Of a DNA stretch of 64,000 bases, positions 25,418 to 33,896 are shown one piece after another; the stretch's first letter is position 1, and each line of letters starts with the position of its first letter. The notes under the pieces were generated by a model that was not told the origin of the DNA, did not search any database, and saw only the letters and a program-made list of their open reading frames with translations. The position numbers were made by a program, and so were the translations under genes. This DNA comes from Acidobacteria bacterium Mor1. GTDB taxonomy: Bacteria; Acidobacteriota; Polarisedimenticolia; Polarisedimenticolales; Polarisedimenticolaceae. The stretch is taken from the NCBI GenBank assembly GCA_001664505.1, contig CP011806.1, positions 4,938,551 through 5,002,550 on the forward strand, given 5' to 3'.

Positions 25418-26206
25418 ATGAACCACTATCGCCTCGTAGCAACGCTTGTGGTCGCCTGCCTGGGCGCTTCCGGCGGTGTGTTCGCCGGAGAAGTCGCGGC
25501 CGATGGCGATGCCGCCTCCCTGCCCGACCCGGCGACCCTGGTGGAGCGGGCGCTGGAGGCCGGCGGCGGCCGTGAACGGCTGGAGCGTACCCGGTCGCTC
25601 GAACTCAAGCTCGACTTCTCGATCCCTGAGCTGCGCCACTTCGGTGCCGGCGAGATGTACTACCGCGCGCCCGCCGATTTCTACGGCAAGTCGGTGATTC
25701 CCCGCTACGGCGTCTTCGAGCAGGGATCCGACGGAGTGCGCGCCTGGACCAACGATCCGTCTCGTTCACCGAGCTGGCTCGAGGGGCTCGAGCTCGAGCG
25801 GGCCCTCCTGGAAACCCGGGTGCATTTCGTGTTGTCCCTCGAGGAGCTCTACGAGTGGAGCAGGACCGTCGGCAAGAAGGAGGTCGAGGGTGAGCTCACC
25901 TACGAGGTGCTCGGAGTCTCCGAGCAGGGGAACACCACCTCGTTCTTCTTCAGCACCGAGACCGGCCTGCTGCGCATGTTGCAGAGCCGCTTCAAGAGCG
26001 ACATCGGCGAGATCACCCTGCACACGATCTTCGACGACTACCGGGATGTCGACGGCATGTTATGGCCCAACAAGACCCGGGTTCGCGGCGAGTGGCTGGG
26101 GAGGATGGCCCCCGAGCAGGTGTTGACGGTCAAGCGCATCCGCGAGAACGTCGAGATACCGGACAAGAAGTTCCGCGTGCCCAAGAAGCTGCAGGAAACG
26201 AAGTAG
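25418..26206 (+). CDS. Secreted LolA-like (outer-membrane lipoprotein sorting-type) protein
   Basis: 262 residues with a signal peptide (ending VFA). The domain begins with ATLVERALEAGGGRERLERTRSLELKLDFSI-type sequence, continues through alternating strands, and contains FFFSTETGLLRMLQS and IFDDYRDVDGMLWPNKTRV. The G-G...L........V/L..DF..VDG..P pattern is that of LolA/LolB-fold and DUF4292-like periplasmic proteins that bind lipid moieties in an open barrel. The ATG follows GAGGGAG closely. No operon partner is obvious; function beyond the fold is unknown. Confidence 0.65.
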   Translation: MNHYRLVATLVVACLGASGGVFAGEVAADGDAASLPDPATLVERALEAGGGRERLERTRSLELKLDFSIPELRHFGAGEMYYRAPADFYGKSVIPRYGVFEQGSDGVRAWTNDPSRSPSWLEGLELERALLETRVHFVLSLEELYEWSRTVGKKEVEGELTYEVLGVSEQGNTTSFFFSTETGLLRMLQSRFKSDIGEITLHTIFDDYRDVDGMLWPNKTRVRGEWLGRMAPEQVLTVKRIRENVEIPDKKFRVPKKLQETK

Positions 26207-26224
26207 CCGGTCTCGCGCCGGCAA

Positions 26225-27025
26225 CTAGAAGCCGAAGTGGCCGCCGAAGGTATAGCGGTCGTTTTCCGGTTCGAGGCGGCAGCCGATACGGAAGTTGCGG
26301 CCGATCCGGGTGTCGGCGAAGTCCAGCCGGACGTCTCCGTCGAGGGTGACCCGAACCCGCAGGTTGCCGTAGGGCAGCCGCTGCTTGATCCCGAGCTCGG
26401 GGCGCAGGCTGCCGATCTCGACCCGGAAACGGGTGCGGCCGGGATCCTTGGTGGCTTCCTTGCGGGCCATGCGGTCTTCCACCCGGGTCACGACCCGGTC
26501 CAGGGTCGCTTCCCGGATCAGCATCTCCTGCAGCGCCTTCTCGCAGCCGCGCTGGAGCCCACGCTGAGATTGCCGGTGGAGTTCCTCGTAGTAGACGTGG
26601 TCGAACAGCGACGCGGTGGTCGGCGCCCCGAGATCCACCGCCGCCGGATGGTGCAGGTAGCGATCGACGGTGGGCAGCAGTTCCTGGTCGATGAAACGAC
26701 GGGATCCGCCTGCCGGCGCCGCCCGGAAGCTCTCGATACTCCGCAGCTGCGGGGTGGTGTCGAGGCTGGCGAAGGCCGGGCGAGGAGCCGCCAACGTGCC
26801 GAACCCCGAACCCAAGAGGGGAGTGCCCGTGGGAAGGGTGGCCAGCTCCGCCGGCGTAACGCGGAGGCGTTCACTGGTCGCGGTGGGAGTCGGTTCCGGC
26901 AGGGGGATGGCCGTCTCCGTCGGCGCCTGAGCCAGGCAGGGCAACAACGCGGCGAGGGCCGCACACCCGGCCACCGCGCGTCCAACGCGCCGCCGAATGT
27001 CTGTTGTTGCAGGCCTTTGGGCCAT
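26225..27025 (-). CDS. Hypothetical exported protein
   Basis: About 266 residues. The start at 27025 is supported by GGGAGG eight bases upstream; the frame is open further up without an RBS. The N-terminus is basic then hydrophobic and ends ...LAQAPTE, a likely signal peptide. A Pro/Thr-rich linker follows, then a helical middle (HVYYEELHRQSQRGLQRGCEKALQEM). The C-terminus has short alternating strands (NLRVRVTLDGDVRLDFADTRI) ending in GGHFGF. The aromatic-terminated beta-rich end would suit an outer-membrane or surface-associated protein, but this is speculative. Confidence 0.6.
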   Translation of the reverse strand: MAQRPATTDIRRRVGRAVAGCAALAALLPCLAQAPTETAIPLPEPTPTATSERLRVTPAELATLPTGTPLLGSGFGTLAAPRPAFASLDTTPQLRSIESFRAAPAGGSRRFIDQELLPTVDRYLHHPAAVDLGAPTTASLFDHVYYEELHRQSQRGLQRGCEKALQEMLIREATLDRVVTRVEDRMARKEATKDPGRTRFRVEIGSLRPELGIKQRLPYGNLRVRVTLDGDVRLDFADTRIGRNFRIGCRLEPENDRYTFGGHFGF

Positions 27026-27047
27026 CTCGCGCCCTCCTATCCCTTCT

Positions 27048-27076
27048 CGTTTACCGTGGGCACGGCCCCGCGACAA
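27048..27076 (-). promoter_or_regulatory. Promoter of the exported hypothetical protein
   Basis: Minus strand: -35 TTGTCG (27076-27071), exactly 17 bases, -10 TAAACG (27053-27048). The ATG is at 27025 with GGGAGG in between. Confidence 0.45.
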
Positions 27077-27290
27077 GGCGGTTTCAGACGATGCTGCGGC
27101 GAAAGGGCCGCATTTCGTCTTGTTTTTCGTGACTTTCCAGCCGCACCGAGGCTCCAATCCCTTGTCCCCGGTGCGTTCCGCCGGGCCGGGTGAGCGGTTT
27201 TGTCCTCGTGTTAGGCTGACTTTCCCAGGCCCACGACCTGTTTAGCGAGACCGCGAAGCATCCGCCTTCGCCGTCGAGGAGGTTTCGGTC

Positions 27291-28742
27291 ATGACCCGTC
27301 GCGTCCATCCTCGCGTCGCCCTGTTGGCGGTGGCGCTGTCCAGCCTCTTGTTCATGACGTGCTCGATGAACGCCGCCACCGGCAAGCGTCAGTTCATCCT
27401 GATCAGCGAAGCCCAGGAAGTTCAGATCGGCCGGGATAACGACAAGGCGATCGTGGCCCAGATGGGGCTCTACGAAGATCCGGAGCTACAGAAATACGTC
27501 TCGGATCTCGGCCTGGAGCTGGCCGCGCTCTCCGAGCGTCCGAACCTGCCCTGGACCTTCCGGGTGGTCGACGACCCGGTGGTCAACGCCTTTGCCTTGC
27601 CCGGCGGGTTCATCTACATCACCCGCGGGATCCTGGCCCACTTCGATAGCGAGGCGGAGCTCGTGGCGGTACTCGGTCACGAGATCGGCCACGTCACCGG
27701 CCGCCACGGCGCCAAGCAGATGAGCAAGGCCCAGCTGGCCCAGATCGGACTCGGTGTCGCCACCATCGCCGCCCCGGAGCAGGCCCAGCGTTACGGCGCT
27801 CTGGCCAACACCGGGGTCGGCCTGCTGTTCCTGCGCTTCGGCCGGGACGATGAGCGCCAGGCCGACGACCTGGGCTTTCGCTACCTCGATCGTGCCCAGT
27901 ACGACCCTCGACCCATGGCCAAGGTGTTCCAGACCCTCGGCGCCGTCAGCGCCGCCGCCGGGGCCAGTCAAACCCCCGCCTGGATGTCGACCCATCCGGC
28001 TCCCGCCGACCGCGAAGCCTGGGTCGGCCGCCGTATCGCGGGCATGGCGCCGGGCAGCCTCGACAACCGCAAGGTCAACCGGGAGCCGTTCCTGCGTCAG
28101 GTCGACGGCATGGTCTTCGGCTCCGATCCGCGCCAAGGGTTCTTCCAGGGCAATGCCTTCATCCACCCCGAGATGAAGTTCCGCCTCGATTTCCCGTCGG
28201 GCTGGAAGTACCAGAACCAGCGTGCGGCGGTGCTGGCGGTCAGCGAGGCTCAGGACGCGATTCTGCAGCTGACTCTTTCCGATGCGACGACCCCGCAAGA
28301 GGCCCTGGACAAGTTCCGGCAGACCCAGGGGGTGACCTTCGGCAACGCCTGGCAGCCGGCCGGATCCGCCAGCCGTGGGGTCGGTTTCTCGGTCGCGTCG
28401 CAGCAGTCGAACCTGCGCGGCCTGGCCGGCTTCGTCCAGCACGACGGCAAGGTGTTCCAGCTGATCGGCTACAGCGCCGACGCCAAGTGGTCCGGTTACG
28501 ACAGCCCGATGCGGAGCGCCATGGGTAGCTTCAGCCGGTTGACCGACCGCAAGCTGCTCAACGTGCAGCCGCAGCGCATCAAGCTGGTCAAGCCGAGCCG
28601 GGCGATGAGCCTCGAAGAGCTGGCGCGGGCCTACGGGTCGCCGGCGGACGCCAAGACCCTGGGCTTGCTCAACCGGGTCAACCCGAACGAGCGGACGGTG
28701 CCGAACCGCACCTACAAGGTGGTCGTCGGCGAGTCGCTGTAG
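27291..28742 (+). CDS. M48-family metalloprotease lipoprotein (BepA/LoiP-like)
   Basis: 483 residues. A lipoprotein signal peptide (LFMTC, Cys 24) precedes an M48 peptidase domain with HEIGH at residues 130-134, followed by GRHGAKQM and the third ligand in DDERQADDLGFRYL. The upstream ATGKRQF and DPELQKYVSDLG segments are standard for this periplasmic family, which degrades misfolded outer-membrane proteins. After about residue 260 there is a domain of unknown type, and the tail ends in a LysM-like segment (LEELARAYG...NRVNPNERTVPNRTYKVV) that could bind peptidoglycan. GAGGAGG lies at proper spacing before the ATG. Confidence 0.88.
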   Translation: MTRRVHPRVALLAVALSSLLFMTCSMNAATGKRQFILISEAQEVQIGRDNDKAIVAQMGLYEDPELQKYVSDLGLELAALSERPNLPWTFRVVDDPVVNAFALPGGFIYITRGILAHFDSEAELVAVLGHEIGHVTGRHGAKQMSKAQLAQIGLGVATIAAPEQAQRYGALANTGVGLLFLRFGRDDERQADDLGFRYLDRAQYDPRPMAKVFQTLGAVSAAAGASQTPAWMSTHPAPADREAWVGRRIAGMAPGSLDNRKVNREPFLRQVDGMVFGSDPRQGFFQGNAFIHPEMKFRLDFPSGWKYQNQRAAVLAVSEAQDAILQLTLSDATTPQEALDKFRQTQGVTFGNAWQPAGSASRGVGFSVASQQSNLRGLAGFVQHDGKVFQLIGYSADAKWSGYDSPMRSAMGSFSRLTDRKLLNVQPQRIKLVKPSRAMSLEELARAYGSPADAKTLGLLNRVNPNERTVPNRTYKVVVGESL

Positions 28743-28745
28743 CGG

Positions 28746-29159
28746 CTAGTTCATATCCGAGGGAGCCTGCAGGGCGCGGGCCTTGGCCAGCAGCAGTTCC
28801 GGGGTCGCGCCCATCGCCTTGGCGGTCTCCGGATCCTCGAGCCCTTCGCCCAGGTCCATGCCCAGAGTGTCGATCAGCCCCTGGTAGTCATCGGGCAGCC
28901 GTTCGAGCAGGTCGTTGTGCTCGGCGGTCAGCAGGCAAAAGAACGCGTCGACGGTGAACAGGTTGTCCTCGGTCTCACCGTCGGCCGAGCCGATGTGCTC
29001 GATCAGGGTTACCAGGGATTCCCGCAGTAAGGTCAGGTTCGGTGCCGGGCGGACGAACAGATCGAAGAACTGGCGCAGCAGGGTCTGGAGCGCCGGGGTG
29101 GCGCCGGGCCGGCTGGCCTCTTCCCACCAGGCCTCGAAGGGTTTGGGTGCCGATTGCAT
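28746..29159 (-). CDS. Hypothetical protein
   Basis: 137 residues, no signal peptide or transmembrane helix, acidic, almost entirely helical by composition (LQTLLRQFFDLF, LRESLVTLIEHI, AFFCLLTAEHNDLLERLPDDY). I recognise no family. It lies 49 bases downstream of the acyltransferase gene on the same strand and is probably the last gene of that transcript. Its stop is three bases from the stop of the convergent protease gene. Confidence 0.55.
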   Translation of the reverse strand: MQSAPKPFEAWWEEASRPGATPALQTLLRQFFDLFVRPAPNLTLLRESLVTLIEHIGSADGETEDNLFTVDAFFCLLTAEHNDLLERLPDDYQGLIDTLGMDLGEGLEDPETAKAMGATPELLLAKARALQAPSDMN

Positions 29160-29208
29160 GGCTCCATTCTAGAGCGTTGCCGCGGCGCTGTCCTTCGCGG
29201 AGCCCGGG

Positions 29209-29841
29209 TCACTCCCAGACGGGGAGATTGCCCTCGTCGGCGAGCTGCTCCATGGACCGGTTGAGCTCCGCCATGAACCGGTCCCGGTCGTCGGAGCCGT
29301 GGATCGGTTCGCCGACGAACACGTCGCAGAAGAAGGGCACCAGCAGCGCCTCACCTCGGGGCAGCGCCTTGCCCAGCCCGTGAAGGAACACCGGCGTTAC
29401 CGGGATCTCCGGGTGGGCCGCCGCCAGATGTGAGATGCCCCGCTTGAGTTCGGCCATGGATTCGGGCTCACCCCGGGTGCCCTCGGGGAACAGCACCACG
29501 ATGTCCCCGGCCGCCAGGGCGCGGTGGGCTCCCTCGAGCAGCTTCTCCCGGGGGGTGCCCCCCTTTCGATCGACGGGCAGGATGCCGATCATGTTGCGGG
29601 AGAACCAGGCCATCAGACGGTTGGACAGGAAATAGTCGGCGGCGGCGACCGGCCGGATCCGGCGCAGCAGGCGCAGGGGGAACAGAGTCATCAACACCAG
29701 AGTGTCGAGATGGCTGTTGTGGTTGGCCACCACGATCGCCGGGCCGCTGCTCGGCAGCCGCTCCCGGTGACGCACGTTGAGGCCCAGCAGGACCAGCACC
29801 ACCGGCCGGACGATCAACAGAAAGAAGGCGATCTTCCACAC
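29209..29841 (-). CDS. 1-acyl-sn-glycerol-3-phosphate acyltransferase-like protein (PlsC family)
   Basis: 210 residues starting at a GTG. The family blocks are visible: block I NHNSHLD (His/Asp charge relay), block II near RNMIGILPVDR, block III FPEGTRGEPESM, block IV around VTPVFLHGL. An N-terminal hydrophobic stretch (FFLLIVRPVVLVLLGLNV) would anchor it to the inner membrane. It would acylate lysophosphatidic acid or a related lipid; the exact acceptor is unclear because many bacterial paralogues exist. The upstream DNRLRE gene ends 29 bases before it. Confidence 0.85.
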   Translation of the reverse strand: MWKIAFFLLIVRPVVLVLLGLNVRHRERLPSSGPAIVVANHNSHLDTLVLMTLFPLRLLRRIRPVAAADYFLSNRLMAWFSRNMIGILPVDRKGGTPREKLLEGAHRALAAGDIVVLFPEGTRGEPESMAELKRGISHLAAAHPEIPVTPVFLHGLGKALPRGEALLVPFFCDVFVGEPIHGSDDRDRFMAELNRSMEQLADEGNLPVWE

Positions 29842-29870
29842 GGTGCCGCTGGTGCTCCTCTACATGCCGG

Positions 29871-30662
29871 CTAGCGCAGCAAGCGCCGATTCGGCGCCGC
29901 CGTCCTGCCGCTCACCGGTGAGTTGGCGATCGGTCGGGCCGCAGCGCCGATCGGCCGCAGCCGTTCCGGAACCTCGTACTCGATGACCAGTCTGGGGCGC
30001 AGCGACGGATCCGGATGTTCCCGACTGTCGAAGCGCTTGGCGGTGGTGTTCACCGTCTCGTCGCCCAGCAGGATCCAGCCGAAGTTGCGCAGGTTCTGCG
30101 CGCGGGTCCGGCCCATGTCGACGAGCATCCCGGCGGAACGGAAGCTGTAGAAGCCGTTGCCGCCGACGATGGCGGCCGCGCTCGGCTCTACATCGAAGTC
30201 TCCGCCCGGCGTGTCCCAGGTGGCGGCGTCCCAGAAGGTGTGGGTCCAGGTTGCGTCGCCGGGCATCGCCTCGGTACCTGTGCCTTCGGGCCCCGGCGCG
30301 TCGGATGCGCCTTCGCCCCAGGGTTGAGTCAGCCGGTGCAGGGTCATCGGGGTGTCGCCGGCGATGGTCCGCGACATGTGTAGCTCCAGGCGCATGTCGG
30401 TGATGCGCGCTCCGGCGGGAAGCACGCCGGGGGACGGGAGCTCGAAGCGCAGCAGCGCTCGGCGGCGGGGGCCGAACAGGATCTTGCCCGCGAACAGGTG
30501 CTGGCCGGCTCCGTTGCTGAAGGTCGGCGCCTCCTCGAACAGGCTGTTGTCCTGCACGGGATGCAGCACCAGCGTCTCGGCCGTCGCCGGTGCGGCGAGA
30601 ACGGTCAGGGTCACGAGGATGGTTGCGGCGGCGAGGTACAGGCGGCGGATGGTCCCGGACAT
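29871..30662 (-). CDS. Secreted DNRLRE-domain protein
   Basis: 263 residues with a signal peptide ending ATA. The mature part is a DNRLRE-type beta-sandwich: LHPVQDNSLFEEAPTFSNGAG at its start, then RALLRFELPS, ITDMRLELHMSRT, LHRLTQPWGEGASD, W..AATWDTPGGDF and RPRLVIEYEVPE at its end. These modules are found in extracellular or surface proteins and are thought to be structural or carbohydrate-associated. The RBS GAGGAGA is well placed, and a good promoter is present at 30747-30775. Confidence 0.8.
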   Translation of the reverse strand: MSGTIRRLYLAAATILVTLTVLAAPATAETLVLHPVQDNSLFEEAPTFSNGAGQHLFAGKILFGPRRRALLRFELPSPGVLPAGARITDMRLELHMSRTIAGDTPMTLHRLTQPWGEGASDAPGPEGTGTEAMPGDATWTHTFWDAATWDTPGGDFDVEPSAAAIVGGNGFYSFRSAGMLVDMGRTRAQNLRNFGWILLGDETVNTTAKRFDSREHPDPSLRPRLVIEYEVPERLRPIGAAARPIANSPVSGRTAAPNRRLLR

Positions 30663-30746
30663 CGGAGTCTCTCCTCAGGGGGTTTTCTCAGCGGAAACGG
30701 CCCGGACCGGCGGATGCCGAACCGGGCCCGAATGCCGGATGCCGCT

Positions 30747-30775
30747 AACTTACCGGGATTGCCCGGGGTTGCCAA
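30747..30775 (-). promoter_or_regulatory. Promoter of the DNRLRE-domain gene
   Basis: Minus strand: -35 TTGGCA (30775-30770), 17 bases, -10 TAAGTT (30752-30747), about 85 bases before the ATG at 30662. Confidence 0.45.
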
Positions 30776-30802
30776 GCGCCCGGGCGTCAGGCGCAAGGAG
30801 AG

Positions 30803-31108
30803 CTAGCTCGGCTCTGCCGACCTGACGGTCACGCCGTAGTGCCGCTCGGGGACGCCGTCACTGAGGTGGCGCTGGATCGTCTCCACGATATCCCGCATGT
30901 GCTCGCCGGCGCGTTCGGCGTAGGCATCGAGCAACTGGTCGATGCGGTACAGCTCGGAGTAGCTCAGGGTGGTCTCGCCGCGGACCGCGAGTTCTTCAAG
31001 ATTGGTCGCCATGTCGGCCAGCAGCTTCGCCGTATCCCAGGCGAGACTCGGATTGCGGGCGGCGATGCTCATCGCCTCGTCGGAAATGCGGTAGTACATC
31101 TGGATCAT
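30803..31108 (-). CDS. Hypothetical small helical protein
   Basis: About 101 residues from the ATG at 31108, chosen because GGAGG lies eight bases upstream; an ATG nine codons earlier (31135) has only a crowded AGGAA. No signal peptide. The chain is predicted helical throughout (YYRISDEAMSIAARN, TAKLLADMATNLEEL, LYRIDQLLDAYAERAGEHMRDIVETI). No family recognised. It is transcribed divergently from the PQQ-like propeller gene at 31237. Confidence 0.55.
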   Translation of the reverse strand: MIQMYYRISDEAMSIAARNPSLAWDTAKLLADMATNLEELAVRGETTLSYSELYRIDQLLDAYAERAGEHMRDIVETIQRHLSDGVPERHYGVTVRSAEPS

Positions 31109-31224
31109 CTCGCGTCCCTCCGGGGTCCCGTCCATTTCCTGGCCGGGAGCGGTTCATTGGCGATTCGGAGGACAGGTGCCGGCCGGCACAGGGTTGTTAC
31201 ATACGCCGGGCTATTTTTCTCGGT

Positions 31225-31230
31225 TAGACT
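31225..31230 (+). promoter_or_regulatory. -10 box suggesting a leaderless transcript
   Basis: TAGACT ends six bases before the ATG at 31237, and no ribosome-binding site is present. This spacing is what leaderless mRNAs show in other high-GC bacteria. No good -35 box is visible. Confidence 0.35.
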
Positions 31231-31236
31231 CGACGG

Positions 31237-32583
31237 ATGAACCTCTCGAAGCTGCTGCTCGCGTTCGCCTGCGTCGCAGGTTCGCTTCTCTGGGCCGGCT
31301 CAGCGGGTGGCGAATGGCGGCAATGGCGCGGTCCGCTGGGCACCGGCGCCGCGCCGGAGGCGGACCCGCCGACGACCTGGAGCGAGCGCCGGAACATCCG
31401 GTTCAAGGCGGAGCTTCCGGGGCTCGGGCACTCGACGCCGGTGATCGCAGGCAAACGGATCTTTCTGACCGCCGCGGTGCCCCACGGCGAGCCGCTGGAG
31501 CCTCCTTCGGCCGCCCACGATCACGTTCACGACCACGGGGCTCACGACAACATGGACCCGACCCGCAAGATGCGGTTCGTGGTCATCGCCTTCGATCGCC
31601 ACAGCGGCAAGCGGCTCTGGACCACGACGGTGCGGGACGCCCAGCCTCACGAGGCCACCCACGTGACCGGCAGTTGGGCCTCGGCCTCGCCGGTGACCGA
31701 CGGCAAGCGCATTTACGCCTCCTTCGGCTCCGCAGGCATCTACGCCCTGGATACGAAGGGCAAGGTGCTCTGGGAGAAGGATCTGGGGGACATGCGCACC
31801 CGGCACGAGCATGGTGAGGGGAGTTCGCCGGCGCTCTGGGGCAAGACGCTGGTGATCAACTGGGATCATCAGGGCGCGTCGTTCCTCGCGGCCCTCGATA
31901 CGCGCAACGGCAAGGAGCGTTGGCGGGTGCCGCGGGACGAGATCACCTCGTGGTCCAGCCCCTTGATCGTCGAACACGGCGGCCGCCGCCAGGTGATCGT
32001 CGCGGCGACCGGCAAGGTCCGCGGGTACGACCTGGAGGACGGTCGACTGATCTGGGAATGCGGCGGCCTCTCGCGCAACGTGGTGGCGACGCCACTGGCC
32101 GCGGGAGGCGTGGTCTACGTGGGCAACAGCTACGACTGGCAGGCGCTTCTGGCCATTCGGCTGGACCAGGCCAAGGGGGATATCACCGGCAAGCCCGCGG
32201 TGATCTGGTCCCTGGACAAACACACGCCTTACGTGCCCTCCCCGGTGCTGACCGCCGACGGCCTCTGTTTCATCAAGCATCTTTCCGGGGTGCTCAGCTG
32301 CGTCGACCCGGCAACCGGCGGAGTCCACTGGGGCCCGAAGCGTCTTCCGGGGATCCGGCAGGTCTTCGCGTCCCCGCTGGCGGCGGGGGGACGGCTGTAC
32401 GTCGCCGATCGCAACGGCGTGGTCAGCGTGTTGGCCCAGGGGAAGGCGTTCGAGGTGTTGGCGACCAACCGGCTCGACGACGCTTTCTCGGCCTCGCCGA
32501 TCGCCGTCGGCGATACGCTCTACCTCAGGGGCGAGCACCATCTCTACGGGATCGCTTCGACTGTGGCCGCGGAGAAAAGGTGA
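31237..32583 (+). CDS. Secreted PQQ-like beta-propeller protein with a His-rich loop
   Basis: 448 residues with a signal peptide and the EWRQWRGPLGTG opening of the family. Blade motifs recur (FDRHSGKRLW, LDTRNGKERW, VDPATGGVHW, YVADRNGVVSV). Compared with the protein at 2278-3567 it has an insertion around residues 88-107 carrying six His and three Asp in HDHVHDHGAHDN, a likely metal-binding loop. No catalytic assignment is possible. Its stop overlaps the GTG of the acetyltransferase gene by four bases. The start has no SD sequence but a -10-like TAGACT just upstream. Confidence 0.8.
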   Translation: MNLSKLLLAFACVAGSLLWAGSAGGEWRQWRGPLGTGAAPEADPPTTWSERRNIRFKAELPGLGHSTPVIAGKRIFLTAAVPHGEPLEPPSAAHDHVHDHGAHDNMDPTRKMRFVVIAFDRHSGKRLWTTTVRDAQPHEATHVTGSWASASPVTDGKRIYASFGSAGIYALDTKGKVLWEKDLGDMRTRHEHGEGSSPALWGKTLVINWDHQGASFLAALDTRNGKERWRVPRDEITSWSSPLIVEHGGRRQVIVAATGKVRGYDLEDGRLIWECGGLSRNVVATPLAAGGVVYVGNSYDWQALLAIRLDQAKGDITGKPAVIWSLDKHTPYVPSPVLTADGLCFIKHLSGVLSCVDPATGGVHWGPKRLPGIRQVFASPLAAGGRLYVADRNGVVSVLAQGKAFEVLATNRLDDAFSASPIAVGDTLYLRGEHHLYGIASTVAAEKR

Positions 32584-33377
32584 GCGATTCGATTTCGCTC
32601 ACACCCGATGACGGTTCGATCCATCGGGCACACCGCCAAGCCTACCTGGCCCGATTGGTTGCCCCGATGGATGACATGTGGGCGGCCTTTGTCGAAGGCT
32701 CCTCGCACTTCGCTCTACGGGTCGACGGCGTCCTCGCAGGTTCCTGTGCCATCGATGCCGAGAAGCGCCTGTTGCGCTTGCATGTCGAGGCCGCCTACCG
32801 GGAACGCTCAGCCGAGTTCCTGCGCCGGGTCCGGGACGAGCTCGAGCCGGCATGCGCCATGGCCTTCTCGCTCGATCCCCTCGGGCTGTCCGCCATGCTC
32901 GGCCTCGCTCAACGGGTCGAGCCGCACACCCTGTTGTACGGCCCCCACGGGGAGCCCACGAGTCCCGGCCTCGAGGGGTTGCGCCCCGGCGAGGCCAGGG
33001 ATCACGCATCCATCGTCGACTTTCAGCAGGCGGCGATCGGCGCGCCCAGCGCGTTTCTCGAGCCCTACACCCGGGAGCGGTTGGACCGCCGGGAGCTCTG
33101 GCTGCACGAGCGGGACAAGCGGCTGCTCGCCGTGGGAGAGCTGCGCCGTGACGATCACCAGCAGGGGATCGCTCACCTGGGCGTGATCGTGCACCGGGAC
33201 GAGCGGGGCAAGGGGGTTGCAACGGCGATGCTGTCGAGTCTGGTGCGCCTCTGCCGCGAGGAGGGACTCACGCCGCATTGCTCTACCGAGGTCGGAAACG
33301 TCGCTGCTCAACGAGCGATCGAGCGAGCCGGTTTTCGATCGGACCACCGCCTGTTGCAGGTGGACCTTCACGGCTGA
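32580..33377 (+). CDS. GNAT-family N-acetyltransferase
   Basis: 265 residues from a GTG overlapping the propeller stop (GTGA), with GGAG five bases upstream. The C-terminal half is a GNAT domain: LAVGELRRDD, HLGVIVHRDERGKGVATAMLSSLVRLC (acetyl-CoA binding motif A, R-G-K-G-V-A) and NVAAQRAIERAGF. The N-terminal half (about 1-125) is a second, degenerate GNAT-like or DUF domain. It would transfer an acetyl group to an amine; the substrate is unknown. Confidence 0.82.
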   Translation: MSDSISLTPDDGSIHRAHRQAYLARLVAPMDDMWAAFVEGSSHFALRVDGVLAGSCAIDAEKRLLRLHVEAAYRERSAEFLRRVRDELEPACAMAFSLDPLGLSAMLGLAQRVEPHTLLYGPHGEPTSPGLEGLRPGEARDHASIVDFQQAAIGAPSAFLEPYTRERLDRRELWLHERDKRLLAVGELRRDDHQQGIAHLGVIVHRDERGKGVATAMLSSLVRLCREEGLTPHCSTEVGNVAAQRAIERAGFRSDHRLLQVDLHG

Positions 33378-33378
33378 A

Positions 33379-33400
33379 CCGGCATCGCGGCGGTTGCCGG
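33379..33400. terminator. Hairpin between convergent genes
   Basis: CCGGCA (33379-33384) and TGCCGG (33395-33400) form a short stem between the acetyltransferase and purE stop codons. Confidence 0.4.
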
Positions 33401-33401
33401 G

Positions 33402-33896
33402 CTACTTCTTGGCCGCCTCGACCCGGGCCGCGCCCTTCATCGCCTTTTCCACCAGAGCGTCCCGGTAGGCTTCGAGCCGTTCGGCGACTGCAGGGTCGCC
33501 CAGGGCGACGATGCGGGCCGCCAACAGTCCCGCATTGCGGGCGTTGTCCACGCCGACGGTGGCGACGGGAATCCCAGCGGGCATCTGGGCGATGGAGTAC
33601 AGGGCGTCGACTCCGTTGAGCGGCGTGACGTTGACCGGCACGCCGACCACCGGCAGCCGGGTCATCGAGGCCACCATGCCCGGGAGGTGCGCGGCCCCGC
33701 CGGCACCGGCGACGATGACCTGCAGCCCCCGTTCGGCGGCGCTCTGCGCGTAGTCGTACATCCGCTGGGGTGTGCGGTGGGCGGAGACCACCGTCATCTC
33801 GTACTCGACGCCGAACTGTTCCAGCATGTCGGCTGCCTGCTGCATGACCTTGAGGTCGGAGTCGCTGCCCATGATCACGCCGACGGTTGCACTCAT
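33402..33896 (-). CDS. purE: 5-(carboxyamino)imidazole ribonucleotide mutase PurE (class I)
   Basis: 164 residues, normal for class I PurE. Signatures: MGSDSDLKVMQQAADML near the start, VSAHRTPQRM (active-site His), GAGGAAHLPGMVAS and LPVVGVPV. It converts N5-CAIR to CAIR in de novo purine synthesis in the cytosol. Its ATG overlaps the purK stop by four bases (ATGA), so translation is coupled, with purK first. Confidence 0.96.
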   Translation of the reverse strand: MSATVGVIMGSDSDLKVMQQAADMLEQFGVEYEMTVVSAHRTPQRMYDYAQSAAERGLQVIVAGAGGAAHLPGMVASMTRLPVVGVPVNVTPLNGVDALYSIAQMPAGIPVATVGVDNARNAGLLAARIVALGDPAVAERLEAYRDALVEKAMKGAARVEAAKK

